From positions 1 to 64,000 of the forward strand of contig NZ_JAUNTN010000004.1 in NCBI RefSeq assembly GCF_030538695.1: a DNA stretch of 64,000 nucleotides. Reading direction: 5' to 3'. Of this stretch, positions 8,828 through 19,663 are shown piece after piece. Position 1 is the first letter of the stretch. Each line of letters opens with the position of its first letter. This DNA comes from Paracoccus sp. (in: a-proteobacteria). GTDB taxonomy: Bacteria; Pseudomonadota; Alphaproteobacteria; Rhodobacterales; Rhodobacteraceae. The translations under genes and the position numbers were made by a program. Below the pieces are notes generated by a model. It was not told the DNA's origin. It saw only the letters and a list, made by a program, of their open reading frames with translations, and did not search any database.

Positions 8828-10095
8828 GTTTCCAGCCGATCCGAGATCTGCTCACGCAGGGTCTCATCCTCGATTTCCTCCAGCGTATCAGCAAGGAAGG
8901 ACAGCACCAACAGCACAATCGCCCGATCCTTCGGCACCCCGCGCGAGCGCAGATAGAACAGCGCCCCCTCGTCAATCGCGCCTGTGGTCGAACCGTGGCT
9001 GCATTTCACGTCATCGGCATAGATTTCCAGCTCGGGCTTGCCAAGGAACTGGCTGCCTTCGTCCAGCAAAAGCGCCTGGCTGATCTGATAGCCGTCGGTT
9101 TTCTGCGCACCAGGCTTGACCAGAATCTTGCCCTGAAACACACCGACCGCGCCGTTCTTCAGCACCTTTTTGAACACCTGACGGCTTTCGCAACGCTCGG
9201 CGGCATGGGTGATGAACACGGTGTCGTCGTGGTGGAACTCGCTTTCCGCCGCATCGCCAAGCACGGCTGCCGCAACATGGGCCACCCCGTCATCGCCATT
9301 CAGCCAGACCACCGATTCGTTGCGCATCATCAGCCCGTCCGCCGTCAGCGCAAAGCTCTTGAACAGCGATTCGGCCCCCAGACGCGCAAAGATATGGGCC
9401 ACCGATACGCGGTCATGTTCCGCCCGCATGGCGGTCAGGTGGTGCAGCCTGCCGGTATCTGCGATGTCAGCCTCGATCACGCTGTTGAACCGCGCGCCAG
9501 AACTGCCGGTTTCCAGAACTGTCGCCTCGGCGCCCGGCTCAACACGGATCACATGATGCCAGATTGGGTCCGCTGCCGGATCAGCACGGCGGTGGATAAT
9601 ATGGATCGGACGCGCAGGCTTGCCGGTCACGCGGATCAGCAGCCCATCCTGCGCCGCCGCCGTGTTCAGCGTCGCCAGCGGGCGGGCGACGGGGGCCTGC
9701 CCCTCGGCCTCCAGCGTGCCATAGAGCGCATCAGCCCATGCCGCACCCTGCGCCAGCGTGGCGATTTCAGCCCCATCCAGCACCAGCGGGTCCGAGGCCG
9801 CAGCGTCGAAACGCCCGTCCACGAACACCAGCCGCAGCCGGTTCAGCCCCTCGAACAGCACCCCATCCGCGGCGGCAGTCGCCGCGACAGGCGCAGGCTG
9901 CGCCGCGTTCAGCGCCGCCGGGTTGGTGTAAAGCCAATATTCGTCGCGCGGATGCGGCAGGCCCATCGCCGCCAGCCGGTCCCGTGCGGCAGCCTGCGCC
10001 GGACCACCTTCGGGCAGGTTCAGCGCCGCCAGCCGGGTTTTCAGCGCCTGCTGACGCTGCTCGGCCCGCGAATCGGTGCGGGAAGCGCCGTCCAT
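8803..10095 (-). CDS. sufD: Fe-S assembly scaffold protein SufD
   Basis: This 430-residue protein belongs to the SufB/SufD family and would form the SufBC2D complex, which builds Fe-S clusters using sulfur from SufS. The conserved C-terminal beta-helix region is recognisable, with KCSHGSTTGAIDEGALFYLR and the RGVPKDRA stretch that follows; the N-terminal 130 residues are variable as is usual for SufD. Start ATG overlaps the sufC stop by one base (TGATG). It lies between sufC and the YIP1 pair. Confidence 0.95.
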   Translation of the reverse strand: MDGASRTDSRAEQRQQALKTRLAALNLPEGGPAQAAARDRLAAMGLPHPRDEYWLYTNPAALNAAQPAPVAATAAADGVLFEGLNRLRLVFVDGRFDAAASDPLVLDGAEIATLAQGAAWADALYGTLEAEGQAPVARPLATLNTAAAQDGLLIRVTGKPARPIHIIHRRADPAADPIWHHVIRVEPGAEATVLETGSSGARFNSVIEADIADTGRLHHLTAMRAEHDRVSVAHIFARLGAESLFKSFALTADGLMMRNESVVWLNGDDGVAHVAAAVLGDAAESEFHHDDTVFITHAAERCESRQVFKKVLKNGAVGVFQGKILVKPGAQKTDGYQISQALLLDEGSQFLGKPELEIYADDVKCSHGSTTGAIDEGALFYLRSRGVPKDRAIVLLVLSFLADTLEEIEDETLREQISDRLETWLTRHSG

Positions 10096-10850
10096 CAGCC
10101 GACCTCCGCCAGAATATCGGCATAGCCGTTCTTTTCGACCTCCAGCGCCAACTCCGGGCCGCCGGATTTAATGATCCGGCCATCGGCCATAATATGCACG
10201 ACGTCGGGCTTAATATGGTCCAGAAGGCGCTGATAATGGGTAATCACCAGAAAAGCCCGGTCAGGCGAACGCAGCGCATTCACGCCTTCGGACACCAGAC
10301 GCATGGCATCCACATCAAGTCCTGAATCGGTTTCATCCAGAATGCACATGCGCGGTTCCAGCATCGTCATTTGCAGGATCTCATTGCGCTTTTTCTCGCC
10401 ACCCGAAAAGCCGACGTTAACCGGGCGTTTCAGCATATCGGCATCAATTTGTAAATCCTTGGCCTTGGCGCGGACCAGTTTCAGGAAATCACCGGCCGAG
10501 ATTTCATCTTCACCGCGCAATTTGCGCTGCGCATTCAGCGCGGTGCGCAGAAATGTCAGATTTCCAACACCGGGGATTTCAACCGGATATTGGAACGCCA
10601 GAAACAAGCCAGCGGCGGCGCGTTCTTCAGGTTCCATATCCAGCAGGTTTTCACCATTCAGCGTGGCCGAACCTTCGGTCACTTCGTAACCATCACGGCC
10701 CGACAGAACATAAGAGGTCGTCGATTTCCCCGAGCCATTCGGCCCCATGATCGCATGAACCTGACCGGCGGGAACCTCAAGCGACAGACCTTTCAGGATC
10801 TGCTTGTCCTCGTCTTCCAGTTTGACGTGCAGGTTTTCAATTTTCAGCAT
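10095..10850 (-). CDS. sufC: Fe-S assembly ATPase SufC
   Basis: This 251-residue cytoplasmic ABC ATPase powers conformational change in the SufBCD scaffold. Walker A is GPNGSGKST, the signature is FSGGEKKRNE (the SufC-specific variant), and Walker B is CILDETDSGLD. Length and motifs are standard. It follows the ybjQ gene after 9 bases, so the usual direct sufB-sufC adjacency is interrupted here. Confidence 0.97.
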   Translation of the reverse strand: MLKIENLHVKLEDEDKQILKGLSLEVPAGQVHAIMGPNGSGKSTTSYVLSGRDGYEVTEGSATLNGENLLDMEPEERAAAGLFLAFQYPVEIPGVGNLTFLRTALNAQRKLRGEDEISAGDFLKLVRAKAKDLQIDADMLKRPVNVGFSGGEKKRNEILQMTMLEPRMCILDETDSGLDVDAMRLVSEGVNALRSPDRAFLVITHYQRLLDHIKPDVVHIMADGRIIKSGGPELALEVEKNGYADILAEVG

Positions 10851-10859
10851 GATCGGCCC

Positions 10860-11171
10860 TTATTCGACGGTGACTGCGGTGCCGGATGCAGACACCATCA
10901 GCATGTTGTTAATGACCTCGTAATCGAGGTCGATTCCGACAATCGCGTTCCCGCCCAAAGCAGCGGCGCGGTTGGACATTTCATCAAGAGCGGTCTGCCG
11001 CGCCCCGGCCAGCACATTCTCGTAAGAGCCAGCGCGCCCGCCCACGATGTCACGGATGCCCGCAAAAATGTCGCGGAAGATATTTGCGCCCAGAATCGTC
11101 TCGCCCGTGACGATGCCATGATAGGCTTCGATGCGGCGCCCTTCGATTCCGGGGGTCGTGGTCAGGATCAT
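10860..11171 (-). CDS. YbjQ/UPF0145 family protein inside the suf operon
   Basis: The 103-residue product matches the YbjQ (UPF0145, DUF74) family: it begins [14 protein letters not shown], contains [19 protein letters not shown], and has the central [20 protein letters not shown] and IVGIDLDYE. Family members form cytoplasmic pentamers and are labelled heavy-metal-binding, though the biochemical role is unclear. Its ATG overlaps the sufB stop by 4 bases and sufC starts 9 bases after its stop, so it must be co-expressed with the Fe-S assembly genes. Confidence 0.85.
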   Translation of the reverse strand: MILTTTPGIEGRRIEAYHGIVTGETILGANIFRDIFAGIRDIVGGRAGSYENVLAGARQTALDEMSNRAAALGGNAIVGIDLDYEVINNMLMVSASGTAVTVE

Positions 11172-12688
11172 CCGACGCTTCCTTCAAGGCTGATGGCAAC
11201 AAGGCTTTGTGCCTCCATCGCAAATTCCATCGGCAGGGCCTGCAAAACCTCTTTGGCAAAACCATTCACGATAACAGCGACCGCCTGTTCTTCATCCATC
11301 CCACGCGACCGGCAATAGAAAAGCTGGTCATCGTCAACCTTGCTGGTCGTCGCCTCATGCTCAACGCGGCTGCTGGTGTTTTTAACCTCGATATAAGGCA
11401 CGGTATGCGCGCCGCATTTATCCCCGATCAGCAGGCTGTCGCATTGGGTATAATTGCGACTGTCGGTCGCGCGCGGGTGCATTGAAACCAGCCCACGATA
11501 GGTATTCTGCGCCCGTCCCGCTGAAATCCCCTTGGACACGATACGCGAGCGCGTATTTTTACCAAGGTGGACCATTTTCGTTCCAGTATCGGCCTGCTGC
11601 GCATTATTGGCGATGGCGATGGAATAAAACTCGCCCTGCGAATCGTCGCCGCGCAAAATGCAGGACGGATATTTCCAGGTAATCGCAGAGCCGGTTTCAA
11701 CCTGCGTCCACATCACCTTTGACCGTGGCCCGCGACAATCAGCACGCTTGGTCACGAAATTATAGATCCCGCCTTTGCCCTCCTCATCACCGGGGAACCA
11801 GTTCTGAACGGTCGAGTATTTCACCTCGGCATCGTCCAGAATAACAATCTCGACCACGGCTGCGTGCAATTGCGCGGTGTCGCGTTTGGGTGCCGTGCAG
11901 CCTTCAAGATAGCTGACATAGCTGCCTTTATCGGCAATAATCAGCGTGCGTTCAAATTGCCCAGTGTTTTCGGCGTTAATACGGAAATAGGTGGACAGCT
12001 CCATCGGGCAGCGCGTATTCGGCGGGATATATACAAACGACCCATCCGAGAAAACCGCACTGTTCAGCGTGGCAAAGAAATTATCCGACTGCGGAACAAC
12101 GCTGCCAAGATATTTCTGCACCAGTTCGGGATAGTCGCGGATCGCCTCGGAAATCGGGCAAAAGATCACCCCCGCCTTGGCCAGTTCTTCCTTAAACGTC
12201 GTGCCGACGCTGACGGAATCGAACACCGCGTCAACGGCAACCTTGCGACCTTCGGCGGGAGCCTGATCCGCGCCCTCAACCCCGGCAAGGATCATCTGCT
12301 CCTTCAGCGGAATCCCCAGCTTTTCATAGGTTGCCAGCAGTTTCGGGTCCACCTCATCCAGCGACTTCGGCTTTTGCGCCATGCTTTTCGGGCGGGCATA
12401 ATAATACTGATCCTGATAATCAATTTCAGGATAGTTCAGCATCGCCCATTTCGGTTCGGTCATCATTTGCCAACGACGAAACGCGGCCAGACGCCACTCC
12501 AGCATCCATTCCGGTTCGCCATTCTTTTCCGAGATCAGCCGGATAATATCTTCGTTAATGCCCTTGGGGGCATATTCCATCTCGATCTCGGTATCCCAGC
12601 CGTATTTATAGCTGCCCATATTGACAACGGTCTCGACCGTTTCCCGGTCAACGCCCTCGCGCACCTCAAGATCGGGAGTGCTGTTCAT
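11168..12688 (-). CDS. sufB: Fe-S assembly scaffold protein SufB
   Basis: This 506-residue protein is the main cluster-building subunit of SufBC2D. Clear family stretches include [59 protein letters not shown] and the C-terminal [20 protein letters not shown]. The ATG at 12688 is preceded by GGAAGGA at good spacing. The gap to the upstream NifS-type desulfurase is 23 bases, so the two are very likely co-transcribed. Confidence 0.97.
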   Translation of the reverse strand: MNSTPDLEVREGVDRETVETVVNMGSYKYGWDTEIEMEYAPKGINEDIIRLISEKNGEPEWMLEWRLAAFRRWQMMTEPKWAMLNYPEIDYQDQYYYARPKSMAQKPKSLDEVDPKLLATYEKLGIPLKEQMILAGVEGADQAPAEGRKVAVDAVFDSVSVGTTFKEELAKAGVIFCPISEAIRDYPELVQKYLGSVVPQSDNFFATLNSAVFSDGSFVYIPPNTRCPMELSTYFRINAENTGQFERTLIIADKGSYVSYLEGCTAPKRDTAQLHAAVVEIVILDDAEVKYSTVQNWFPGDEEGKGGIYNFVTKRADCRGPRSKVMWTQVETGSAITWKYPSCILRGDDSQGEFYSIAIANNAQQADTGTKMVHLGKNTRSRIVSKGISAGRAQNTYRGLVSMHPRATDSRNYTQCDSLLIGDKCGAHTVPYIEVKNTSSRVEHEATTSKVDDDQLFYCRSRGMDEEQAVAVIVNGFAKEVLQALPMEFAMEAQSLVAISLEGSVG

Positions 12689-12711
12689 GTCTCGTCCTTC
12701 CTGGGGCCGGG

Positions 12712-13761
12712 TCAGCCCCGGCCATTCCTGTCGCGCCAGCGTGAATACGCTGATTCCCACGCATCCGCAAATCGGTTCACCTGATCGACCCCCAAAGAAG
12801 GGCTTATCGAAACCCGCATCGCCGATTGCGCCTGCTGATCGGTAAACCCCATCGCCTGCAAAGTTCCGCTGGCCCGCACCTTGCCTGATGAGCAGGCCGA
12901 ACCGGCAGAGATGGCGAAACCGGCCAGATCCATCTGCATGACCTGCGTTTCGCCCTTCCAGCCTGATGTAAGGATGCAAGAGGTGTTCGGCAAGCGCGGG
13001 CTGTCCTTGCCCGCAATCATCAGGCCGGGCGCAGCATCCAGAAGTCGCGCCTCCAGCCCGTCGCGCAGGGCGGCGACCTGATCCCACAACCCATTGTTCA
13101 GGTCACGGATCGCCGCTGTCGCCGCCGCTGCGAAGCCCATGATGCCGGTCAGGTTTTCTGTCCCACCCCGGCGGCCCTGCTCCTGCCCGCCGCCCCGGAT
13201 CAGCGGCGGCACCTCGGTGCCTTTGCGCAGGATCAGCGCACCAATGCCCTTTGGCCCGCCCAGCTTATGCGCGCTAACAAATCCCGCCGTGACGCCCAAC
13301 CAGTTGAAAGCCATGGGGATTTTTCCAAACGCCTGCGTCAGATCGCTGGAGGCCAGCCCATCCGGCAAGGTCTGGATCACCCCGGTTTCGTTATTCGCCA
13401 GTTGCAGCGTCGTGCGTCCCGGATCAGCAACCGCGACCAGCCCGCCCGCATCCACCGGCAGGCTGACATCGCACCACGCCTTGACGGCCGAATGTTCGAC
13501 CGCCGCGCAGGAAATCCCCTGCCCCGCCAACACCATCGCCGCCGCCTCGGTTGTGCCAGAGGTGAAAATCACATCCGCCCCATCCGCGCCAAGCGCCGTG
13601 GCGATCTGTTCGCGGGCGCGTTCCAGCGCCATCTTGGCGGCCCGCCCCTCGGCATGAACGGATGAAGGGTTGCCGACCATTTCCATCGCCTCGGCCATTG
13701 CGGCCTTGGCCTCGGGGCGCAACGGCGTGGTGGCGTTCCAATCAAGATAAACGCGGCTCAT
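12712..13761 (-). CDS. NifS/IscS-type cysteine desulfurase
   Basis: A 349-residue PLP enzyme, shorter than housekeeping IscS. The PLP lysine is K166 in [12 protein letters not shown] and the persulfide cysteine is C290 in [11 protein letters not shown], followed by the [19 protein letters not shown] stretch of the family. It belongs to the group I desulfurases, in contrast to the group II SufS at the far end of the run, so this operon carries two sulfur donors. Its ATG overlaps the coaBC stop by 4 bases. No IscR/Rrf2-type regulator gene, often found beside this gene in relatives, is present here. Confidence 0.92.
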   Translation of the reverse strand: MSRVYLDWNATTPLRPEAKAAMAEAMEMVGNPSSVHAEGRAAKMALERAREQIATALGADGADVIFTSGTTEAAAMVLAGQGISCAAVEHSAVKAWCDVSLPVDAGGLVAVADPGRTTLQLANNETGVIQTLPDGLASSDLTQAFGKIPMAFNWLGVTAGFVSAHKLGGPKGIGALILRKGTEVPPLIRGGGQEQGRRGGTENLTGIMGFAAAATAAIRDLNNGLWDQVAALRDGLEARLLDAAPGLMIAGKDSPRLPNTSCILTSGWKGETQVMQMDLAGFAISAGSACSSGKVRASGTLQAMGFTDQQAQSAMRVSISPSLGVDQVNRFADAWESAYSRWRDRNGRG

Positions 13762-14987
13762 AGCGCCCCCGCGATGCGACTGGCCAGACGGCGGGCGACC
13801 TCATCCTTGCCCATGCGCGGCCAGTCCTCGACCCCCTCGCCCGTGACCAGATGCACGGCATTTTCCGTGCCGCCCATGATCCCGGTTTCGGGGCTGACAT
13901 CATTGGCCACGATCCAGTCGCAGCCCTTGCGGCGACGCTTGGCCAGCGCGTTCGGCACCACGTCATTTGTTTCCGCCGCAAAGCCGACCACCAGACCGGG
14001 GCGGTCCTGATCCAACTGGCTGATCCAGGCCAAAATGTCCGGGTTTTCCGTCATTTCCAGCGCCGGAGGCTGGCCGCTGCCGTCCTTCTTCATCTTGCGA
14101 TCGCTGGCATTTATGATCCGCCAATCAGCCACCGCCGCCGCCATCACCGCCACATCCGCAGGCAGCGCGGCCTGAACCGCATCACGCATCTGGCGGGCGG
14201 TCTGAACGCGGATCACCTCGACCCCATCCGGGGGCGGCACATCCGCCGGGCCGGTGATAAAACTGACCCGTGCGCCAAGATCCCGCAATGCCGCCGCAAT
14301 CGCCGTCCCCTGCGCTCCGCTGGATCGGTTGGCGATATAGCGCACCGGGTCGATCGGTTCATGCGTGGGGCCGGAGGTCACCAGCACATGCCGCCCCGTC
14401 AGCGGCAGCGAGACCGCAGATTCCGGCGGCAGGCGCAATGGCTGCACCGGACGCAGCGCGGTGCGAATGGCCTGCATGATGGTTTCCGGCTCGGCCATGC
14501 GGCCCGGCCCGTATTCGCCGCAGGCCATGTCGCCCTCATCAGGACCGACAGTCAGGATGCCATCACCGCGCAGCGTCTCCAGATTACGTTGCGTCGCCGG
14601 GTGCTGCCACATGCGCACATTCATCGCGGGCGCAATCAGCACCGCCTTATTGCTGGCCAGCAACAGGGTCGAGGCCAGATCATCCGCCTGTCCCTGCGCC
14701 ATTTTCGCCATCAGATCAGCGGTTGCGGGCGCGACCACCACCAGATCGGCATTGCGGGTCAGTTGGATATGGCCGATCTCGGCCTCTTTGGTGATGTCGA
14801 ACAGATCGTCATGGACAGGTTCCCCGGCCAGCACGGAAAGCGTCATCGGCGTGACGAACTGCGCCCCCGCCCGCGTCAGCACCGGCGTGACCGCCACCCC
14901 TTCGCGGCGCAAGGCCCGGATCAGCTCGGGCACCTTAAAGGCCGCGATACCGCCACCCACGATCAACAGAATACGGCTTCCCTGCAT
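13758..14987 (-). CDS. coaBC: Bifunctional phosphopantothenoylcysteine decarboxylase / phosphopantothenate-cysteine ligase
   Basis: This 409-residue cytoplasmic enzyme makes 4'-phosphopantetheine for coenzyme A. The N-terminal flavin decarboxylase half shows GGGIAAFKVPELIRALRR, the PAMNVRMW substrate motif and the catalytic-cysteine loop MACGEYGPGRMAEP. The C-terminal CTP-dependent ligase half begins near GRHVLVTSGPTHEPIDPVRY and contains DWIVANDV. The ATG at 14987 is chosen because GGAGG lies 6 bases upstream; an in-frame ATG at 15014 lacks such a site. It heads the suf run by a 4-base overlap with the desulfurase gene. Confidence 0.95.
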   Translation of the reverse strand: MQGSRILLIVGGGIAAFKVPELIRALRREGVAVTPVLTRAGAQFVTPMTLSVLAGEPVHDDLFDITKEAEIGHIQLTRNADLVVVAPATADLMAKMAQGQADDLASTLLLASNKAVLIAPAMNVRMWQHPATQRNLETLRGDGILTVGPDEGDMACGEYGPGRMAEPETIMQAIRTALRPVQPLRLPPESAVSLPLTGRHVLVTSGPTHEPIDPVRYIANRSSGAQGTAIAAALRDLGARVSFITGPADVPPPDGVEVIRVQTARQMRDAVQAALPADVAVMAAAVADWRIINASDRKMKKDGSGQPPALEMTENPDILAWISQLDQDRPGLVVGFAAETNDVVPNALAKRRRKGCDWIVANDVSPETGIMGGTENAVHLVTGEGVEDWPRMGKDEVARRLASRIAGAL

Positions 14988-15105
14988 GGCAGCCTCCACG
15001 ATTGTTTCGCGCATGGATAGGCATTTGGGCAGCGCGGAGCAAGAAAACCAGCGCGCATTAACCATTTTCTAACCTTTTGAGCCTATCCCTGCCGGAAAGG
15101 ACGGG

Positions 15106-16626
15106 GTGAATATGGTCGCAATCGGGCATACGGTTGCCTTCGACGGGATCGAGGCGCGGCTGATTGAGGTTCAGGCACAGGTTTCGGCGGGGTTGCCGGG
15201 TTTCGCCATCGTTGGCCTGCCCGACAAGGCGGTATCCGAGGCCCGCGAACGGGTGCGCGGCGCGTTTCAGGCCATGTCGGTGGCCATGCCCTCGCGCAAA
15301 GTCACGGTGAACCTGTCCCCCGCCGACATGCCGAAAGAAGGGTCGCATTTCGACCTGCCCATCGCGCTGGCGGTGCTGGCCGCGCTGGAGGTGATTCCCC
15401 CCGACACCATCGAACAGGTGGTGGCGCTAGGCGAGTTGTCGCTGGACGGGCGCATCGTCGCGGTGGCCGGCGCCCTGCCCGCAACGGTTGCGGCAGCGGA
15501 ACAGGACAGAATGTTGATCTGCCCCGCCAGTTGCGGTGCCGAAGCCGCGTGGATCGAACGGGTGCCGGTCTTCGCCCCCGCCACCCTGCGCGAAGCCGTT
15601 GAACATCTGACCGGCCGCGCACATCTCAGCCGCGCCCGGCCCGGTCAGGTTCAGACCCCGCCGCGCCTGACCGACATGGCCGAGGTCAAGGGCCAGGAAC
15701 GCGCCAAGCGGGCGTTGGAAATCGCCGCCGCCGGGCGTCACCACCTGCTGATGATCGGCCCGCCCGGCGCGGGAAAATCCATGCTGGCGGCACGCCTTCC
15801 CGGCCTTTTGCCACCGCTGACCCCTGCCGAGGCACTGGAAACCTCGATGATCCATTCGCTTGCCGGGCTGCTGGACGATGGCGGCATCTCTCGCACGGCA
15901 CCGTTCCGCGAACCGCATCATACGGCCTCGACCCCGGCGCTGGTCGGCGGCGGGCGCGGGGCGAAACCCGGCGAAATCAGCCTTGCGCATAATGGTGTGC
16001 TGTTTCTGGATGAGTTGCCCGAGTTTCCCAAACAGGCACTGGAAACCCTGCGCCAGCCGATCGAGACCGGGGAAATTGTCATCTCACGCGCCAATGCTCA
16101 CAGCCGCTATCCCTGCCGGTTCCTGCTGGTGGCGGCGGCGAACCCCTGCCGCTGCGGGCATCTGGCAGACGCAAATCGCGCCTGCAACCGGGCGCCAGCC
16201 TGCGGGGCAGATTATCTGGGGCGGCTGTCAGGGCCGCTGATGGACCGTTTCGACCTGCGCATCGAATTGCCGCCCGTGCGGGTTGCGGACCTCGATTTGC
16301 CGGCCGCGGGTGAACCATCAGCCAGCATCGCCGCACGGGTGGCACAGGCACGCGCGGTTCAGGCCAAACGCTTTCACGACCACCCGCAAATTCGCACCAA
16401 TGCCGAAGCCAGCGGCCGTGTGCTGGAGGAAATCGCTACCCCCGACGCCGAAGGCCGCACCATGCTGCTGAAAGCCGCTGACCGCTTCGGCCTGACCGCA
16501 CGGGGCTATCACCGCGTCCTGCGCGTCGCCCGCACCATCGCAGATCTGGACCACACGCCGGACATCCGCCCGCCGCATATCGCTGAGGCGTTAAGCTATC
16601 GGCTGGTGACGCTGCCGGGGGGATAA
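15106..16626 (+). CDS. YifB/ComM-like Mg-chelatase-related AAA+ ATPase
   Basis: The 506-residue protein has the N-terminal ChlI-like domain (GLPGFAIVGLPDKAVSEARE, NLSPADMPKEGSHFDLPIAL), then an AAA+ module with Walker A GPPGAGKS and Walker B VLFLDELPEF, and a C-terminal Mg-chelatase lid with LTARGYHRVLRVARTIADL. A CxC pair (NPCRCG) and further cysteines suggest a metal site. In competent bacteria ComM is a hexameric helicase for branch migration during transformation; in this group the role is not established. The GTG at 15106 follows GGAAAGGA; an ATG two codons later is equally possible. Confidence 0.9.
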   Translation: MNMVAIGHTVAFDGIEARLIEVQAQVSAGLPGFAIVGLPDKAVSEARERVRGAFQAMSVAMPSRKVTVNLSPADMPKEGSHFDLPIALAVLAALEVIPPDTIEQVVALGELSLDGRIVAVAGALPATVAAAEQDRMLICPASCGAEAAWIERVPVFAPATLREAVEHLTGRAHLSRARPGQVQTPPRLTDMAEVKGQERAKRALEIAAAGRHHLLMIGPPGAGKSMLAARLPGLLPPLTPAEALETSMIHSLAGLLDDGGISRTAPFREPHHTASTPALVGGGRGAKPGEISLAHNGVLFLDELPEFPKQALETLRQPIETGEIVISRANAHSRYPCRFLLVAAANPCRCGHLADANRACNRAPACGADYLGRLSGPLMDRFDLRIELPPVRVADLDLPAAGEPSASIAARVAQARAVQAKRFHDHPQIRTNAEASGRVLEEIATPDAEGRTMLLKAADRFGLTARGYHRVLRVARTIADLDHTPDIRPPHIAEALSYRLVTLPGG

Positions 16627-16702
16627 TGAGGTGCTTATTTCGAATATCATCAATTCTTTGCGTTCGATTTTTAATGCAATATCGACAACAGAACAAACAG
16701 GA

Positions 16703-16739
16703 CGCAAAGAAAAACAGCATGGCGACCAAGCCGCCATGC
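16703..16739 (-). terminator. Intrinsic terminator of the DAHP synthase gene
   Basis: On the minus strand a perfect 8-bp stem (GCATGGCG/CGCCATGC, 16739-16717) is followed directly by TGTTTTTCTTT. It lies about 40 bases after the stop codon of the synthase gene. Confidence 0.85.
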
Positions 16740-16778
16740 TGCCATGTCATTCATCACCGGGACGTTTGCCCGGCCCGG

Positions 16779-18176
16779 TCAGTCTGCCGCGCGGGTTACC
16801 GCCGGGGCGGTGCGGCGGGCGCGCAGTTCCTCGGCCACCAGGAACGCCAGCTCCAGCGACTGACTGGCGTTCAGGCGCGGATCGCAGGCGGTGTGATAGC
16901 GGTTGGACAGGTCTTCATCCGTTACCGCCCGCACGCCGCCGGTGCATTCGGTCACATCCTTGCCGGTCATCTCGAAATGCACACCGCCGGGGATGGTGCC
17001 TTCCGCCGCATGAATGGCGAAAAAGTCGCGCACCTCTTGCAGCACCTTCTCGAACGGGCGGGTTTTATAGCCCGAGGCCGATTTGATCGTATTGCCGTGC
17101 ATCGGATCACAGGACCAGACGACCTGCGCCCCTTCGGACTGAACCGCGCGGATCAGGCGCGGCAGATGCTCGCCCGAGGCCCCGGCACCGAACCGCGCGA
17201 TCAGCGTCAGGCGGCCCGGCTCATTTTCCGGGTTCAGCTTCCAGATCAACGCCTTGAGGTCGTCATCGCTGATCGAGGGGCCGCATTTCAAGCCGATCGG
17301 GTTCTGCACGCCACGGCAGAACTCGACATGGGCGCCATCCACCTGCCGGGTGCGATCCCCGATCCACAGCATATGCCCCGACCCTGCAACCGGCAGCCCC
17401 GTGGTCGAATCGACCCGCGCCAGCGCCTGTTCATATTCCAGCAGCAAAGCCTCATGGCTGGTGTAGAAATCCACCGTGCCAAGGTCATGCGCAGTTTCCG
17501 CCGTTACCCCGGCAGCGCGCATGAAGGCCATCGCATCGCTGATCCGGTCCGCAATATCCCGATACCGCTGCGCTTCGGGGCCTGAGGTAAAGTCCGCGAT
17601 CCAGCTTTGCACCCGCTGAATATCGGCATAACCGCCGGTCGAAAACGCCCGCAGCAGGTTCAGCGAGGCCGCCGCCTGCGTATAGGCCGCCAGCATCCGC
17701 TGCGGGTCAGGCACGCGGGCATCGGCAGTAAAGTCGAACCCGTTGATGATGTCGCCACGATAAGACGGCAACTCAACCCCGCCCGCGGTTTCGGTCGGGG
17801 CGCTGCGCGGCTTGGCGAACTGCCCGGCCATACGGCCCACCTTGACCACCGGAAGCTGCGCGCCCCAGGTCAGCACCACGGCCATTTGCAGCAGCACCTT
17901 GAAGGTGTCGCGGATATTATCGGCGGAAAACTCGGCAAAACTTTCGGCGCAATCGCCGCCTTGCAGCAGAAACGCCCGACCGGCAGCGGCATCAGCCAGT
18001 TGCGCTTTCAGCCGCCGCGCCTCACCTGCGAACACCAGCGGCGGAAAACGGTTCAGTTGCGCCTCGACGGCGTTCAGCGCCTGCGCATCGGGATAATCCG
18101 GCATCTGCACGCGCGGATAAGCGCGCCAGCCGGCCTTGTCCCAGGATTGCGGCGCGGTGTGCTGGCTCTGCGTCAT
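16779..18176 (-). CDS. Class II 3-deoxy-D-arabino-heptulosonate 7-phosphate synthase
   Basis: This 465-residue enzyme condenses phosphoenolpyruvate and erythrose 4-phosphate, the first step of the shikimate pathway to aromatic amino acids. Class II (plant-like) features are clear: [61 protein letters not shown] and [13 protein letters not shown] with the metal ligands. The ATG at 18176 is preceded by AAGGA 8 bases upstream. Single gene with its own terminator; divergent from the ABC transporter operon. Confidence 0.96.
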   Translation of the reverse strand: MTQSQHTAPQSWDKAGWRAYPRVQMPDYPDAQALNAVEAQLNRFPPLVFAGEARRLKAQLADAAAGRAFLLQGGDCAESFAEFSADNIRDTFKVLLQMAVVLTWGAQLPVVKVGRMAGQFAKPRSAPTETAGGVELPSYRGDIINGFDFTADARVPDPQRMLAAYTQAAASLNLLRAFSTGGYADIQRVQSWIADFTSGPEAQRYRDIADRISDAMAFMRAAGVTAETAHDLGTVDFYTSHEALLLEYEQALARVDSTTGLPVAGSGHMLWIGDRTRQVDGAHVEFCRGVQNPIGLKCGPSISDDDLKALIWKLNPENEPGRLTLIARFGAGASGEHLPRLIRAVQSEGAQVVWSCDPMHGNTIKSASGYKTRPFEKVLQEVRDFFAIHAAEGTIPGGVHFEMTGKDVTECTGGVRAVTDEDLSNRYHTACDPRLNASQSLELAFLVAEELRARRTAPAVTRAAD

Positions 18177-18375
18177 CGGATCATCCTTTCGATGCGTGGT
18201 TATTGTCCGGCGTTTATAGGGTTTCACGCCGCCAAGGGAAAGACTGCCGAAAAGCTTGGCAGACAGGTCAGTCAACATGACCGGAATTGTTCGCAAGACG
18301 ACCAAGACGCTTTCCTTTTGCGGAAACCCGCCTAAACTGATCCGCAGGACTTCCGGTCCAACAAGGGAGAAAAAC

Positions 18376-19560
18376 ATGAAGAAACTGTTGATGGCTTCGG
18401 CGGCAAGCATTGCTCTGGCAGGCACCACGATGGCCGAGGAAATCAAGGTTGGCGTCAATCTGGCCTTTACCGGCCCGCTGGAATCCATGGCCCCGGCCAT
18501 GACCGCCGCCGCTGAAACCGCCTTCAAAGAGATCAATGATTCCGGCAAGCTGCTGGACGGCGTAACCGTCGTGCCGGTGCGGGCGGATACCACCTGTATC
18601 GACGCTGCGGCCGCCGTGGCCGCCGCCGAACGCATCGTCAGCAGCGAAGGCGTCAAGGCACTGGTCGGCGGGCAATGCTCGGGCGAGACCATCGCCACGC
18701 TGGAACGGGTCGCAGTGCCGAACGGGGTGATGATGGTGTCACCTTCGGCGACCTCTCCGGCGCTTACGTCGATCAGCGATAACGGGCTGTTCTTCCGCAC
18801 CTCGCCTTCGGATGCGCGTCAGGGTGAAGTGCTGGCCGATATTGCCATTGGTCAGGGGCTGACCTCGGCGGCGATCACTTATACCAACAACGACTATGGC
18901 AAGGGGCTGGCCGACAGCTTTGCGCAGGCGTTCGAGGCCAAGGGCGGCAAGGTCACGCTGTCGGCAGCCCATGACGACGGCAAGGCCGACTATTCGGCCG
19001 AGGTCGCGGCGCTGGCGGCGGCGGGTGGCGATACGCTGTTCGTGGCCGGCTATGTCGATCAGGGTGGCTCGGGCGTGACCCGCGCGGCGCTGGATACCGG
19101 GGCTTTCGACAAGTTCATCTTTGCCGATGGTATGATCGGAGAAGAACTGGTCAACCGCTTTGGCAGCGAGGTCGATGGCTCTATCGGCATCCAACCCGCC
19201 GCTGATGGCGAAGGCACGGCGCGTTTCGCGGAAATCGCGCAGGCCGCCGGGTTCAACCCGACTTCGGCCTATGCGGGCGAAACCTATGACGCCGCCGCGC
19301 TGCTGCTTTTGTCGATTCAGGCCGCTGGTTCCTATGACCCGGCACTGATGAAGGAAAAGGTGATGGAAATTGCCAACGGCCCCGGCGAGCCGATCCTGCC
19401 GGGCGAGCTTGGCAAGGCACTGGAGCTGCTGAAAGAGGGCAAGCCCATCGACTATGTGGGGGCGACCTCGGTCAACCTGATCGAGCCGGGTGAAAGCGCG
19501 GGCAGCTTCCGCGAAAGCACCATCAAGGACGGCAAACTGGAAGTCGTGACCTATCACTGA
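18376..19560 (+). CDS. Branched-chain amino-acid type ABC transporter substrate-binding protein
   Basis: The 394-residue periplasmic protein begins with a Sec signal peptide ([20 protein letters not shown], cleavage before EEIKVG) and has the LivJ/LivK fold with [37 protein letters not shown] and [18 protein letters not shown]. The ligand may be a branched-chain amino acid, but this family also binds urea, amides and aromatic acids, so specificity is open. ATG 18376 follows AGGGAG. It is first in the operon, separated from the ATPase genes by a GC hairpin, consistent with higher expression of the binding protein. Confidence 0.93.
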   Translation: MKKLLMASAASIALAGTTMAEEIKVGVNLAFTGPLESMAPAMTAAAETAFKEINDSGKLLDGVTVVPVRADTTCIDAAAAVAAAERIVSSEGVKALVGGQCSGETIATLERVAVPNGVMMVSPSATSPALTSISDNGLFFRTSPSDARQGEVLADIAIGQGLTSAAITYTNNDYGKGLADSFAQAFEAKGGKVTLSAAHDDGKADYSAEVAALAAAGGDTLFVAGYVDQGGSGVTRAALDTGAFDKFIFADGMIGEELVNRFGSEVDGSIGIQPAADGEGTARFAEIAQAAGFNPTSAYAGETYDAAALLLLSIQAAGSYDPALMKEKVMEIANGPGEPILPGELGKALELLKEGKPIDYVGATSVNLIEPGESAGSFRESTIKDGKLEVVTYH

Positions 19561-19572
19561 CAACGACTTTTA

Positions 19573-19594
19573 CGGCCCGGCTCCGGTCGGGCCG
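19573..19594 (+). terminator. GC-rich hairpin between binding protein and transporter genes
   Basis: A 7-bp perfect stem (CGGCCCG/CGGGCCG) with an 8-base loop lies 13 bases after the stop codon. There is no T run, so it more likely protects the upstream mRNA or causes partial termination than full stop. Confidence 0.5.
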
Positions 19595-19663
19595 CTCGCC
19601 AACAAACCAAATCATAACAAAAGCCTGTCAAGCATAGCTTAGCAGGATAAGACAGGGTTGGAC

